Shown in pieces: positions 8,438-19,701 of a stretch of 37,172 bases of DNA (position 1 is its first letter; each line of letters starts with the position of its first letter). Source of the DNA: Companilactobacillus kimchiensis (GTDB lineage Bacteria > Bacillota > Bacilli > Lactobacillales > Lactobacillaceae). The stretch covers positions 1 through 37,172 of the forward strand of contig NZ_JQCF01000026.1 in NCBI RefSeq assembly GCF_001438805.1. The letters are read 5' to 3'. The position numbers were made by a program, and so were the translations under genes. The notes below the pieces were generated by a model. The model was not told the DNA's origin. It made no database searches and saw nothing but the letters and a program-made list of their open reading frames with translations.

Positions 8438-8520
8438 AGGGCGGGAAGTTAAGCATACTTGGTCTTAAACGATCATGGGTAAGAATAACTAAATGAATTC
8501 TTTATCCCTTATATTTTTAA

Positions 8521-9957
8521 TTAATCTAATTCTTCGGGATCAGTTTCATCTTCATCATCCGATGTAACAATTTTTTCAGAAGCGGGAACTTTAACATGAT
8601 TACGTTCCTTAATGAAGTAAAGCAAAGTCATAACGACTAAGAATACCACTCCAACCATTAAAGACACGGTTGTTTCAGGGTTCATAAACATGAATACTAG
8701 GATAACCAGTAATGAAATAATGGCTAAGTAATTACTCATTGGATAGAAGGGCATCTTGAATGGATGATCCTTCATTTTTGCTTGATTGATTTTTCTAAAT
8801 CTTAATTCACTTAAGAGAATAACGAACCATGGCACCATTCCTGGTAATACGCTCGAACTATAAACGATTACGAAAATGTTACTTGATGTGTGTAAGAAGA
8901 GTGGCAATGAATAGTTTAAAATCAAACCGATCAAGATACCGATTGAAATTGCTAAAACAGGGATATAAGGCACATTGTGTTTTGACAATTTAACGAATGA
9001 TTTTGGTAGATGTTTTTCCAAACCAAGTGTATAAAGCATTCGGCTAGAGCTGAAGATACCAGAATTACAACCTGACATCGCAGCTGTCAACATGACAAAA
9101 TTAATAATTTCGGCCGCAAAAGTGATTCCAACTTTAGAGAAAGTCTCTACGAAAGGCGAGCCAATTGTACCTAATTTGTCCCAAGGGTAGATAGCGACGA
9201 TTACGAAAATAGCTCCAATATAGAAGATTAAAATTCTACCAACGATGGAACGAATGGCTTTAACAATATTTTCTTGAGGATTCTCGGCTTCACCAGCAGT
9301 GATACCAATGACTTCAATACCTTGGTAGGAAGCAACAACAATAGATAGGGCGAAGACAAAGCCCTTTAGACCACCAGTGAAGAAGCCACCATGGGTCCAA
9401 AGATTGCTGATACCAACGGGATGACCATGATTGCCGACCCCAAAGACGATTACGAAGAAACCTAAAATGATCATCATGATAATTGTCAAAACTTTGATCA
9501 AAGCGAACCAGAATTCTAGTTCACCGTAAGCTTTTACGGAAGTTAAGTTGGCCACGCATAACGTTACCACAACGACGACTCCAGCAATCCACTTGGGCAT
9601 TGTAGGGAACCAAAATTCTAAATAAGTTCCAACGGCAATAACTTCACTGATTCCGACAACTAAGTATTGGAAAACATTGCTCCAAGCAGTCAGATAACCG
9701 ACTACCGGATGGAGATATTCGGTCGCATATTTGGCAAATGATCCCGTTGAAGGATCCACATACAGCATTTCCCCTAAAGCACGCATAACCATATAAAGAA
9801 TTAATCCAGCTAACGCATAGGCTACTAAAACGGAAGGACCAGTCCATTTAATAGTTGATGCTGATCCCATAAATAGGCCCACCCCAATGGTTCCACCTAA
9901 AGCAATCATTTGCATTTGTCGTGATGATAAACTGCGGCTTAAATTATCTTTAGCCAT
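8521..9957 (-). CDS. AAT-family amino acid permease (APC superfamily)
   Basis: The start is taken as the ATG at 9957, giving 478 residues. GGGGCGAG lies at a good distance before it, whereas an upstream in-frame start at 9996 has no Shine-Dalgarno sequence and lies inside the presumed 5' UTR and palindrome. About 12 membrane helices follow a short tail with SSRQMQMIALGGTIGVGLF (11-29), the hallmark of the AAT (GABA/aromatic/D-Ala) family, plus GEAENPQENIVKAI after helix 6. The C terminus is acidic (DDEDETDPEELD). It should import an amino acid with protons. The specificity is unclear; D-serine/D-alanine/glycine (CycA-like) and others are possible. Confidence 0.88.
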   Translation of the reverse strand: MAKDNLSRSLSSRQMQMIALGGTIGVGLFMGSASTIKWTGPSVLVAYALAGLILYMVMRALGEMLYVDPSTGSFAKYATEYLHPVVGYLTAWSNVFQYLVVGISEVIAVGTYLEFWFPTMPKWIAGVVVVVTLCVANLTSVKAYGELEFWFALIKVLTIIMMIILGFFVIVFGVGNHGHPVGISNLWTHGGFFTGGLKGFVFALSIVVASYQGIEVIGITAGEAENPQENIVKAIRSIVGRILIFYIGAIFVIVAIYPWDKLGTIGSPFVETFSKVGITFAAEIINFVMLTAAMSGCNSGIFSSSRMLYTLGLEKHLPKSFVKLSKHNVPYIPVLAISIGILIGLILNYSLPLFLHTSSNIFVIVYSSSVLPGMVPWFVILLSELRFRKINQAKMKDHPFKMPFYPMSNYLAIISLLVILVFMFMNPETTVSLMVGVVFLVVMTLLYFIKERNHVKVPASEKIVTSDDEDETDPEELD

Positions 9958-9976
9958 ATTAATCTCGCCCCTTGTT

Positions 9977-10030
9977 TGTTCACATATTATGAACACGTGT
10001 ATTTATAACATGGATTATATGATAACGCAA
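9977..10030 (-). promoter_or_regulatory. Promoter and palindromic operator candidate of the AAT permease gene
   Basis: On the minus strand TTGCGT (10025-10030), a 17-base spacer and TATAAA (10002-10007) form a reasonable promoter. A dyad TGTTCA-N7-TGAACA (9977-9995) lies at or just after the expected start of transcription and 20 bases before the start codon. It resembles but does not match the GlnR/TnrA box TGTNA-N7-TNACA, because the fifth base is C. The rest of 9996-10282 is AT-rich with no supported gene. Confidence 0.4.
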
Positions 10031-10282
10031 TATTGTGAAAATGTCATACGTTTTTTCAGATTGTAATGAAAAAGTACCTATAATGTAAGAATAGTTAATA
10101 TACATGATAAAAATTAATATATCTTGATTCAATATAAATGTAGTTATATATGTTTACAAATCAGCCTATAAATTAGATAATTGGGAAGATTAATAAAGAC
10201 ACTTTCTAAATCTCAATGCTGATGCGGGATTATAGGCAATAATCTACTGGTTAGATTTGGAATTTTAACGAGGAAAGAATAT

Positions 10283-11167
10283 ATGGATATTAATATTTTT
10301 ATTGAGCGTAGAAAAGCGCTGAAGATATCCCAAGTAAAGCTGTGTAAGGGAATTTGTACACAATCAACGTTAAGCAAGTTTGAAAGTAACGGACGGATTC
10401 CATCACTGGTTATTTTAAATAAGTTATGCGAAAGACTTGGCTTGTCAGTTGATGATCTGTATAAAAATTCGATTGAATCAACGACACATATGCGAACAAT
10501 TCTTAATAAAATTGAGAGTGAATTGATGATGGAACAATATTTCAATGTGTCCGAAAATCTTGCTAGTATAAATGCAGACGATATCAATAATAATACGTTG
10601 AAGATGCAATTTTATTATCAAAAAGGATTATTCGCTGCTTTAACCAATGGAAAGATTGAGAGTGTATTCTATTTCTTCTCTCAAATTTTAGATGATTTGG
10701 ATGAGAAGCATCAAAGTATATTTTCTTATTTGGCATTTGTTGGTTTAGGAATTACCTATTCAAAAAATGAACAAAATGAAAAAGCAGATTTTTATTTTTC
10801 AAAAGTTTTGGACTATATTAATATTCATAAGGATGAAACTTTTGATAAAGGAAGTATCAATGCCTATTTGAAAATTTTGACAATTGTATTTTTTACGGCA
10901 GAATTTTATATCAAAATGAATAATTATGATATTAGTGTTGAGTTGGTTAATCGGGGTATTAAGTTATGTTCAGAGCAGCATATAACTTATTATTTGCCAC
11001 GGTTAAAATTTTTGGCAGCTAAAATTGCTATTGGAAAACATGAGCCAAAAGAAGTGGTTGATAATTTATTCACCGAATCACTAGCATTTGCGAAAATTAA
11101 TCAAAATGAAAACGTTGAATTGAGAATTAATACTTTGCGTAAACAATATGAAGAGAATCAAAATTAA
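10283..11167 (+). CDS. XRE-type regulator with TPR-like C terminus (Rgg/PlcR-like)
   Basis: The 294-residue protein has an N-terminal helix-turn-helix (about 7-60, ISQVKLCKGICTQSTLSKFE) and a wholly helical remainder with repeated Tyr/Phe/Leu patterns, as in the tetratricopeptide region of RRNPP regulators (Rgg, PlcR). These bind short secreted peptides that change DNA binding. ACGAGGAAAG precedes the ATG. The gene stands alone between a permease and a metal transporter and ends before a 24-bp perfect hairpin. I searched both flanks by eye for a short hydrophobic pheromone frame with a ribosome site and found none, so peptide control is only inferred from architecture. Confidence 0.75.
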   Translation: MDINIFIERRKALKISQVKLCKGICTQSTLSKFESNGRIPSLVILNKLCERLGLSVDDLYKNSIESTTHMRTILNKIESELMMEQYFNVSENLASINADDINNNTLKMQFYYQKGLFAALTNGKIESVFYFFSQILDDLDEKHQSIFSYLAFVGLGITYSKNEQNEKADFYFSKVLDYINIHKDETFDKGSINAYLKILTIVFFTAEFYIKMNNYDISVELVNRGIKLCSEQHITYYLPRLKFLAAKIAIGKHEPKEVVDNLFTESLAFAKINQNENVELRINTLRKQYEENQN

Positions 11168-11234
11168 TAGATATAAAAGTGAGACTAAGTGTTTCCAAAT
11201 TTTTTCTTCAATAAGAATTGAAATGAATTATAAC

Positions 11235-11294
11235 AAAAAAACATATCGTATTATTGTGAGTTTATTTAGACACAATAATACGATATGTTTTTTT
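11235..11294. terminator. Bidirectional terminator with a 24-bp perfect stem
   Basis: Positions 11235-11258 are perfectly complementary to 11271-11294, with a 12-base loop and A/T runs at both ends. It separates the convergent regulator gene (plus) and VIT transporter gene (minus). Confidence 0.85.
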
Positions 11295-11341
11295 GATTTT
11301 AATTAATTAAGTTGGAAAATTGATGCTATGGTCCGAGTTCT

Positions 11342-12064
11342 TTAGCCTAAAGATCCACCAATTAGATAAGTGATAGTCATCGTTCCAATACCGACGAGCA
11401 AATTTCGCATGACTCCTTTGATACGATTGGAATTTCCCAAGGTGGAACTAATATAACCAGTACATGTTAAAGCCAAAATGACTGCGCCGATTGTTCCGGG
11501 AACCTTATAAGGGTAAGGGATGAAGGTTATTGATAGTAAAGGTAGCAATGATCCAATAATGAATGAAAAGAAGGAAGAAATTGCGGCATGCCAGGGATCA
11601 AAAAAATGTTGTAATTCAATATTACTATTCGACTTTAAGGTGACATTCAAGGCATCATTTGCCATTAATTGTTTAGCAACTTCTTGTGATAAAGCGGGAG
11701 TGAGTCCAGAAGCCTCATAGTGATCTGCTAAACGTGCCATTTCTCCATCATAATCATCATTAATGGTTTGACGTTGTAATCGAGTCATGGTCTTTTGAGT
11801 ATCTCGCTGAGTGCTAACAGAAACATACTCACCACCACCCATTGATAGTGCTCCAGCAAACATCCCTGACAATCCAGCAATAAATAGGGTAGTCTGACTT
11901 TGTTGCGCTCCAGCTACGCCAATAACGATTCCAGCGACAGAAACAATTCCGTCATTAGCCCCTAAAACACCAGCTCGAATGATATTTAATTGTTCAGAGA
12001 GATGAAACTTTTGAATTAACCTCTGAGAAAGTGAATTGTCTTTTGATGCTGAAAAAGATTTCAT
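11342..12064 (-). CDS. VIT1/CCC1 family iron/manganese transporter
   Basis: This is a 240-residue membrane protein of the vacuolar iron transporter family. GANDGIVS (35-42) and GEYVSVSTQRD (78-88) are family signatures. A cytosolic helical segment (about 90-150, acidic with Glu/Asp/His) separates the first two helices from the last three and corresponds to the metal-gathering domain. Such proteins export Fe2+ or Mn2+ from the cytosol, probably in exchange for protons. AGGGA lies about 12 bases before the ATG, a rather long gap. Upstream on the minus strand, TATACT is followed by GGTAAACGCTCAAA (12 of 14 to the cre consensus), a weak hint of CcpA control. Confidence 0.87.
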   Translation of the reverse strand: MKSFSASKDNSLSQRLIQKFHLSEQLNIIRAGVLGANDGIVSVAGIVIGVAGAQQSQTTLFIAGLSGMFAGALSMGGGEYVSVSTQRDTQKTMTRLQRQTINDDYDGEMARLADHYEASGLTPALSQEVAKQLMANDALNVTLKSNSNIELQHFFDPWHAAISSFFSFIIGSLLPLLSITFIPYPYKVPGTIGAVILALTCTGYISSTLGNSNRIKGVMRNLLVGIGTMTITYLIGGSLG

Positions 12065-12168
12065 AATAATTGTTGTCCCTACTTTGAGCGTTTACCAAAA
12101 AGTATAGCATTGGAAATTTTGTTTATAAATGTGTATTTGATTGTGGAACATTATTTTTATAATTGAAC

Positions 12169-12198
12169 ATAAAAAGCATCCCCAAAAATGAGGATGCT
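12169..12198 (-). terminator. Terminator of the Cna_B adhesin gene
   Basis: AGCATCC (12175-12181) pairs with GGATGCT (12192-12198). On the minus strand the stem is followed by TTTTTATG. It lies 6 bases beyond the adhesin stop codon. Confidence 0.8.
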
Positions 12199-12203
12199 AA
12201 AAA

Positions 12204-15200
12204 TTAAATTCTTCTTTTTCTAATTATATATGTAGGAACTAATCCTAAAAGCATGAAACCAACGAGCATATAAGCAAGATTAGCATCCTTAGTACCAGTT
12301 TGTGGAAGTCTGTCATACGAGGTCCCTGGTTGATAAGAACTTGGATTACCAGGATTGAATCCAGTTGAAGTACCGGGATTGCCGCCACCGTTACCACCAG
12401 ATCCACCATTGTTGCCACCGGGAACTCCAGGAACATATGAACCACCAGGATTACCAGGTGTAGTTATATGAGTATTGGTAATAGTTACATTATTGTCAGT
12501 AGTATTTTCACTGGCTGTATAACTAGAAACAGTGTCTTCCTGAACAGTATATTGGGTATCTTTATCAAGATTGTTCCAGGTATAAGTCCAGTTATTATCA
12601 TTGTTTAAAGTAATTGGATCGCCTATGACAGAACCATTGGCATATAAGTGAACTGTAACATTGTTAGGACGAAGTTGATCTTGATTGTTGTTATCGTTCC
12701 AAACTTTATTGACGGTTAATTGAGTTTTGTCAGTAGGCGGTGTAGTTGTTTTAGGCGTGTGAGTATTGGTAATAGTAATATTATTAGAATCTATTTTATC
12801 AATGTTAGTTGCATAGCCAGGAACGGGTTCTTCTTGAACAGAATAATTAACGTTCTTATCAAGGTTGGTAAATTCATGTGACCAATTGTTGTCGGAATTT
12901 AAAATAATAGGATCACCCTGAGCTTTGTCATCAGCTAAAAGTTGAACTTTAACTTGGCCAGGACGAATTTGATCCTTATTATTACTGTCACTCCAAACTT
13001 TAGAAACATTTAGATAAGTCTTATCGTCAGCAGGAGGAGTAGTTGTCTTAGGTGTATGAGTATTAGTAATGGTGATATTGTTACCATCAATTTTATCGAT
13101 GTTAGTTGCATAGCCAGGAACAGGTTCCTCTTGAACAGAATAATTAACATTCTTATCAAGGTTAGTAAATTCATGTGACCAATTGTTTCCAGCGTTTAAA
13201 ATAATGGGATCACCTTGAACTTTGCCATCAGCTAAAAGTTGAACTTTAACTTGGCCAGGACGAATTTGATCCTTATTATTACTGTCACTCCAAACCTTTG
13301 TGACATTTAAGCTAGTCTTATCATCAGTAGGAGGGGTAGTTGTCGTAGGCGTATGAGTATTAGTAATGGTGATGTTGTTACCGTTGCCAGATTGAGATGG
13401 CGTATAACCTGAAACGGAATCTTCTTGAACATGGTAAGTTAGTTTACTATCTAAATCTTTCCAAGTTGTTGTCCAATTATTAGTTTCGTCCAAGGTAGCT
13501 TTTTGAATCACATTATTATCACTATCTAATAACTGTACATTAACTGAAGTAGGACGAATTTTATCCTTATCATTTTCATCGTTCCACTTTTTTGTAACGG
13601 TAAAATCAGTATTATTGTCAGTTGGTGGAGTAGTAGATTTAAGAGTATTTGTAATGATGGTATCGTTGGTATCAGCTTTATCAATATTAACCGCATAATT
13701 ATTATCAGGGTCGATTTCTTGGACGGAATAAGTAATATCCTTGCCATCAGCTTGTTTAGCTAAATCATTCCAAGTGTGTGTCCAGTTATCATCGCTAGCT
13801 TTATCACCGGTTATAGTGATTGGATCGCCACTAGGTTCACCATTAGCAAATAGTTGAATTTTTATTGAAGTAGGACGCTTGCCAGTATCATTGTTATTGT
13901 CGGCCCATTTTTTTGTGACTGTGAAATTGCGGGTATCATCAGTCGGGGTGGTTGAGTCCCGAGTATTAGTAATTGTTTCTTCAGTTTTGTCATTATTGTA
14001 TGAAATTGTTGGATTATTATAGCCATCTGGAACGGAAACCTCTTTGGCAGTATAAGTTATTTCCTTATTGTCACTGTCATATTTGGGAAGTTGATTAGTG
14101 GCATTAGCTGTATTATTTGGATCGTCTGCACCAAACGTATACGACCAATTATTGTCATTATTTAATGTTTCCGGAGTACCAAGTGCTTTCGCACCTTGAT
14201 TATTATCATTGGCATAAAGCTGTACCTGAATTTCAGTGGGACGAGAGGCGTAGTTATTGTCATCCCATTTTTTTGTTACGTTTAAATTAGTTGCTAACGT
14301 ATTAGTTATGGTTTTATCGTAAGAATTCCCATAATTGTAGCTATCTGTTGCAATATATTTTTTAGAAGCGTTTATTTCAGATGTATACCAAATAGTATCC
14401 TTGGCCAATCCTGTAAAGGTATAAGTCCAATTGTTATCTTTAGACAAATGTATATCATCAGGATAGCCGGTTGGCCGTAAATTATTTCCATCGAAAATAC
14501 CAATTGTAATGGGGGCATGATTATTTTGTTCTTTTCCGTCATTCCAGACTTTAGTGATTGTATATTTGGTTTTATCAGGTGTCAAAATATTAGTAATATC
14601 GTAATTACCATAGGCTGTACTTGGCTGCGAAGTAAATCCATATACACTATTTTCTGAGACAGTATACTTATATGGATTGCCTTCATTATCAAATTTTGGG
14701 AGATTGTTAAATACATAACTCCAATCATTATCAACACTGGCTATTTGAGTACTGTAAGGATTGCCATTTTGAAGTAAATTGATTGTAACTTCGTCAGGAT
14801 GATTAGTACCAACTGGGACATTCCAAATTTTGTGTCCCATTAATGATGTAATTTCATCACCTGTGCCGGCCACACTGTTAAATTGATTGGTAGCAATGTT
14901 AACTGGAACGTTAGATATTTCCCTTTTATTGGATAGTAAATCACCTGTATTGCTGTAAGAAGTTGATAAATTATCAGCATTATCGATATGGGTACAATAG
15001 TTAATCAGAACAGTTTGGTTAATATCACCAAGTTCAACTTTAAATCCAGTATCAGTTTTTATGGCGATTTTATCAGCCAATTTATTAACAGAATCCTCAA
15101 TTACTTGACCCGTGGTGTGATTACTTGTAGCCGAATTAATGGTTATTGGATGATCCGCATCAGTTAATAAGGTTTGATTTTTACCAATAGTGTCTAGATA

Positions 15201-15893
15201 AGTTGCATTTGGAATGGAATCACCCTTGTAGTTAACTCGAACGGTCCATTTGATAATGTCGTTGTCTAATCCCCCATATTTGTAAAGAATTTCATCTGGA
15301 TTGGGAATAGATGGTGTGACAACTACCGAACCTGTACTTCCTGTATCAGTGGAAGATGATCCTTGGGTTATCCAGCTAAGATCGACATTTTGCTCTTTAG
15401 AAATAAAGTTGGTATCCCAATTAACTGATACTTGAAATGAACCTACTACAGGACTTGTTTTAGATTTATTTGCTGCATAATCGTTGAATACGATAGTAAT
15501 TTTACGTGTATCTTTATCCAGTGTACCGTCACCTATTTTATTTCCGGTACCTGTTTCATAAATGGGTTTATCTTTAGCACCATTTTTCAGAGAAAGCTCT
15601 GAAGGAACGTTGACAATCATGGTATCACCAGAGTGAAGTACTTCATTTTGACCATCTTTTTTAGAGGAGAACTCCCAGTATGCAATCATGTCATCATACT
15701 GACCAAATTTATCTTTTACTGTGCCAGTTGAGTCTTGTAATTGAACTTTCGTAATCAGCGAGTTTCCCCAGTCTTTAGTAGTGGCTGAATTAGTGTTGCT
15801 ATCAGCTGCATTAACAATATTTACAGAGCTAGACATAAAAATAGATAAAAGTATGACTAGTAGACTAAATATGTTATTTCCCTTTTTAAACAT
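12204..15893 (-). CDS. LPxTG-anchored Cna_B-repeat surface adhesin
   Basis: The start is the ATG at 15893 (1229 residues) because GAGGGAG precedes it. A TTG at 15911 would extend the frame but has no such site. A Sec signal peptide (hydrophobic core about 7-24, cleavage near VNAAD) leads into an MSCRAMM/Cna-type adhesion region (about 35-330). Eight Cna_B repeats of about 90-100 residues follow, each beginning V(T/S)KxW and ending ITNT. Each keeps the Lys, Glu (VQE) and Asn expected for internal isopeptide bonds. A Gly/Pro-rich wall spacer leads to LPQTG (about 1196), a hydrophobic helix and RKRR. Sortase A should anchor it to peptidoglycan. No sortase gene is nearby. Repeats 6 and 7 are near-identical. 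Confidence 0.9.
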   Translation of the reverse strand: MFKKGNNIFSLLVILLSIFMSSSVNIVNAADSNTNSATTKDWGNSLITKVQLQDSTGTVKDKFGQYDDMIAYWEFSSKKDGQNEVLHSGDTMIVNVPSELSLKNGAKDKPIYETGTGNKIGDGTLDKDTRKITIVFNDYAANKSKTSPVVGSFQVSVNWDTNFISKEQNVDLSWITQGSSSTDTGSTGSVVVTPSIPNPDEILYKYGGLDNDIIKWTVRVNYKGDSIPNATYLDTIGKNQTLLTDADHPITINSATSNHTTGQVIEDSVNKLADKIAIKTDTGFKVELGDINQTVLINYCTHIDNADNLSTSYSNTGDLLSNKREISNVPVNIATNQFNSVAGTGDEITSLMGHKIWNVPVGTNHPDEVTINLLQNGNPYSTQIASVDNDWSYVFNNLPKFDNEGNPYKYTVSENSVYGFTSQPSTAYGNYDITNILTPDKTKYTITKVWNDGKEQNNHAPITIGIFDGNNLRPTGYPDDIHLSKDNNWTYTFTGLAKDTIWYTSEINASKKYIATDSYNYGNSYDKTITNTLATNLNVTKKWDDNNYASRPTEIQVQLYANDNNQGAKALGTPETLNNDNNWSYTFGADDPNNTANATNQLPKYDSDNKEITYTAKEVSVPDGYNNPTISYNNDKTEETITNTRDSTTPTDDTRNFTVTKKWADNNNDTGKRPTSIKIQLFANGEPSGDPITITGDKASDDNWTHTWNDLAKQADGKDITYSVQEIDPDNNYAVNIDKADTNDTIITNTLKSTTPPTDNNTDFTVTKKWNDENDKDKIRPTSVNVQLLDSDNNVIQKATLDETNNWTTTWKDLDSKLTYHVQEDSVSGYTPSQSGNGNNITITNTHTPTTTTPPTDDKTSLNVTKVWSDSNNKDQIRPGQVKVQLLADGKVQGDPIILNAGNNWSHEFTNLDKNVNYSVQEEPVPGYATNIDKIDGNNITITNTHTPKTTTPPADDKTYLNVSKVWSDSNNKDQIRPGQVKVQLLADDKAQGDPIILNSDNNWSHEFTNLDKNVNYSVQEEPVPGYATNIDKIDSNNITITNTHTPKTTTPPTDKTQLTVNKVWNDNNNQDQLRPNNVTVHLYANGSVIGDPITLNNDNNWTYTWNNLDKDTQYTVQEDTVSSYTASENTTDNNVTITNTHITTPGNPGGSYVPGVPGGNNGGSGGNGGGNPGTSTGFNPGNPSSYQPGTSYDRLPQTGTKDANLAYMLVGFMLLGLVPTYIIRKRRI
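12737..13344 (-). repeat. Tandem near-identical Cna_B repeats in the adhesin gene
   Basis: Two units with a 297-base period (99 codons, in frame) meet near 13033-13047. For example GGAGGAGTAGTTGTC at 13033 recurs as GGAGGGGTAGTTGTC at 13330. Within the units, long blocks such as GTTGAACTTTAACTTGGCC are unchanged, while the outer repeats are clearly diverged. This points to a recent duplication. Confidence 0.8.
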
Positions 15894-15947
15894 ATTTAAA
15901 ATCTCCCTCAATTAAAAATTTACTTTAAATAACGGCCAAAAGCCTTA

Positions 15948-15984
15948 TGTATCACATGATACACCTAATATTAAAAAAATTATA
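15948..15984 (-). promoter_or_regulatory. Palindromic operator candidate and -10 box of the adhesin gene
   Basis: TGTATCA-CA-TGATACA (15948-15963) is a perfect 7+7 dyad. On the minus strand a TATAAT (15979-15984) lies 15 bases upstream of it, so the dyad falls around +10 to +25 of the likely adhesin transcript. No good -35 was found. It is also about 60 bases upstream of the suf -10 box, so it could affect both. Confidence 0.4.
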
Positions 15985-16019
15985 TTGATTAGAATGACTT
16001 AATAATTATTTAAACGGTC

Positions 16020-16025
16020 TATAAT
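16020..16025 (+). promoter_or_regulatory. -10 box of the suf operon
   Basis: TATAAT lies 38 bases before the sufC start codon. TGACTT, 19 bases upstream, is the best -35 candidate, with a longer spacer than ideal. Confidence 0.4.
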
Positions 16026-16063
16026 ATGAAGTCTATGAACTTCTACAAATTTGGAGGAAAACC

Positions 16064-16858
16064 ATGGCCACACTTGAAGTAAAAGATCTTCATGTTGAAA
16101 TTGAAGATGAAGAACGTAAAACCAGAAAAGAAATCCTAAAAGGTGTCAATCTTAAGATGGAAACAGGTGAGATTCATGCCATCATGGGTCCCAATGGGAC
16201 TGGTAAATCAACTTTGTCACAAACTATTATGGGGCAAACAAATTATCATGTTACACAAGGGGACATTTTGCTTAATGGTGAGAGTATTTTGGAAATGCCA
16301 GTTGATGAACGGGCTCGTAAAGGCTTGTTTTTGGCCATGCAATACCCAGCCGAGATTCAAGGTGTGACCAATGCAGAATTTTTGCGTGCTGCGATCAATG
16401 CTCGTCGTCCAGAAAATGATCAAATTTCTGTCATGGATTTCTTAAAGGAACTAGATAAAAACTTGGAATTATTGGATATGAGCCAATCAATGACTGAAAG
16501 ATATCTCAACGAGGGTTTTTCCGGTGGGGAAAAGAAACGGAACGAAATTCTTCAATTATTGATGATCAAACCTAACTTCGCACTCTTAGATGAAATTGAT
16601 TCTGGTCTAGATATTGATGCCCTAAAAGTTGTTTCCAAAGGTGTTAACTCTATGCGTAGCGATAACTTTGGTGCCTTGATTATTACTCATTATCAGAGAT
16701 TGCTTAATTACATTAAACCTGATGTTGTGCATGTGATGATGGGTGGTCGCATAGTTAAAACTGGTGAGGCTAATTTGGCAGAAAGACTGGAAGATGAAGG
16801 TTATGCTGGTTTGCGTGATGAATTAGGCTTAGATGTCAAATTGGTCGATGAGGATTAG
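16064..16858 (+). CDS. sufC: Fe-S cluster assembly ATPase SufC
   Basis: The 264-residue cytoplasmic ABC-type ATPase drives the SufBCD scaffold. Walker A GPNGTGKS is at 42-49, the Q-loop Gln at about 93 (AMQYPAEIQG), the signature SGGEKKRNE at 153-161, Walker B ALLDEIDSGLD at 173-183, and the switch His in ITHYQRLL near 207. SufC-specific features include the YPAEIQGV stretch and the absence of any membrane-coupling partner. TTGGAGG precedes the ATG. It is the first gene of sufCDSUB, and sufD follows after 11 bases. ATP-dependent dimerisation of SufC reshapes SufB-SufD to build and release clusters. Confidence 0.97.
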   Translation: MATLEVKDLHVEIEDEERKTRKEILKGVNLKMETGEIHAIMGPNGTGKSTLSQTIMGQTNYHVTQGDILLNGESILEMPVDERARKGLFLAMQYPAEIQGVTNAEFLRAAINARRPENDQISVMDFLKELDKNLELLDMSQSMTERYLNEGFSGGEKKRNEILQLLMIKPNFALLDEIDSGLDIDALKVVSKGVNSMRSDNFGALIITHYQRLLNYIKPDVVHVMMGGRIVKTGEANLAERLEDEGYAGLRDELGLDVKLVDED

Positions 16859-16869
16859 GAGGTAGTGAA

Positions 16870-19693
<2,824 letters not shown>

Positions 19694-19701
<8 letters not shown>

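Larger units (their letters stand above)
8278..8460 (-). repeat. Right copy of the composite inverted repeat
   Basis: This is the mirror image of 4561-4835. The hairpin (8278-8336) comes first, then the linker AGTTCTCTAGTCTGG (8364-8378), then a shortened structured element. Shared blocks such as GCGTTCCAGCCAAAT, CAACAAAGCCGATTGG and ATGAATCCTC are near-identical in reverse complement. The rest of 8157-8520 holds no gene that I can see. Confidence 0.75.

Noticed and set aside
4561-8460. Composite transposon
   Set aside because: No transposase or recognisable IS ends are present in or beside the inverted repeats, so mobility is not supported by what is seen.
9977-9995. GlnR/TnrA box before the AAT permease gene
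   Set aside because: The consensus TGTNA-N7-TNACA fails at the fifth base, and the dyad axis is built from TGTTCA/TGAACA instead.
10213-10587. A 124-codon frame antisense to the PlcR-like regulator
   Set aside because: It overlaps the helix-turn-helix coding region, has no Shine-Dalgarno sequence and resembles no protein family.
11222-11305. A 27-codon plus-strand frame after the PlcR-like regulator, considered as a peptide pheromone gene
   Set aside because: It runs through the 24-bp terminator stem, lacks a ribosome site and is not hydrophobic at the N terminus.
12470-14560. CRISPR-like or satellite repeat array
   Set aside because: The repeated words are coding Cna_B modules in frame with a 90-100 codon period, not short direct repeats with spacers.
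15894-15911. Longer adhesin start at TTG 15911
   Set aside because: The GAGGGAG ribosome site lies between this codon and the ATG at 15893, so translation should begin at the ATG, which also places the signal peptide correctly.
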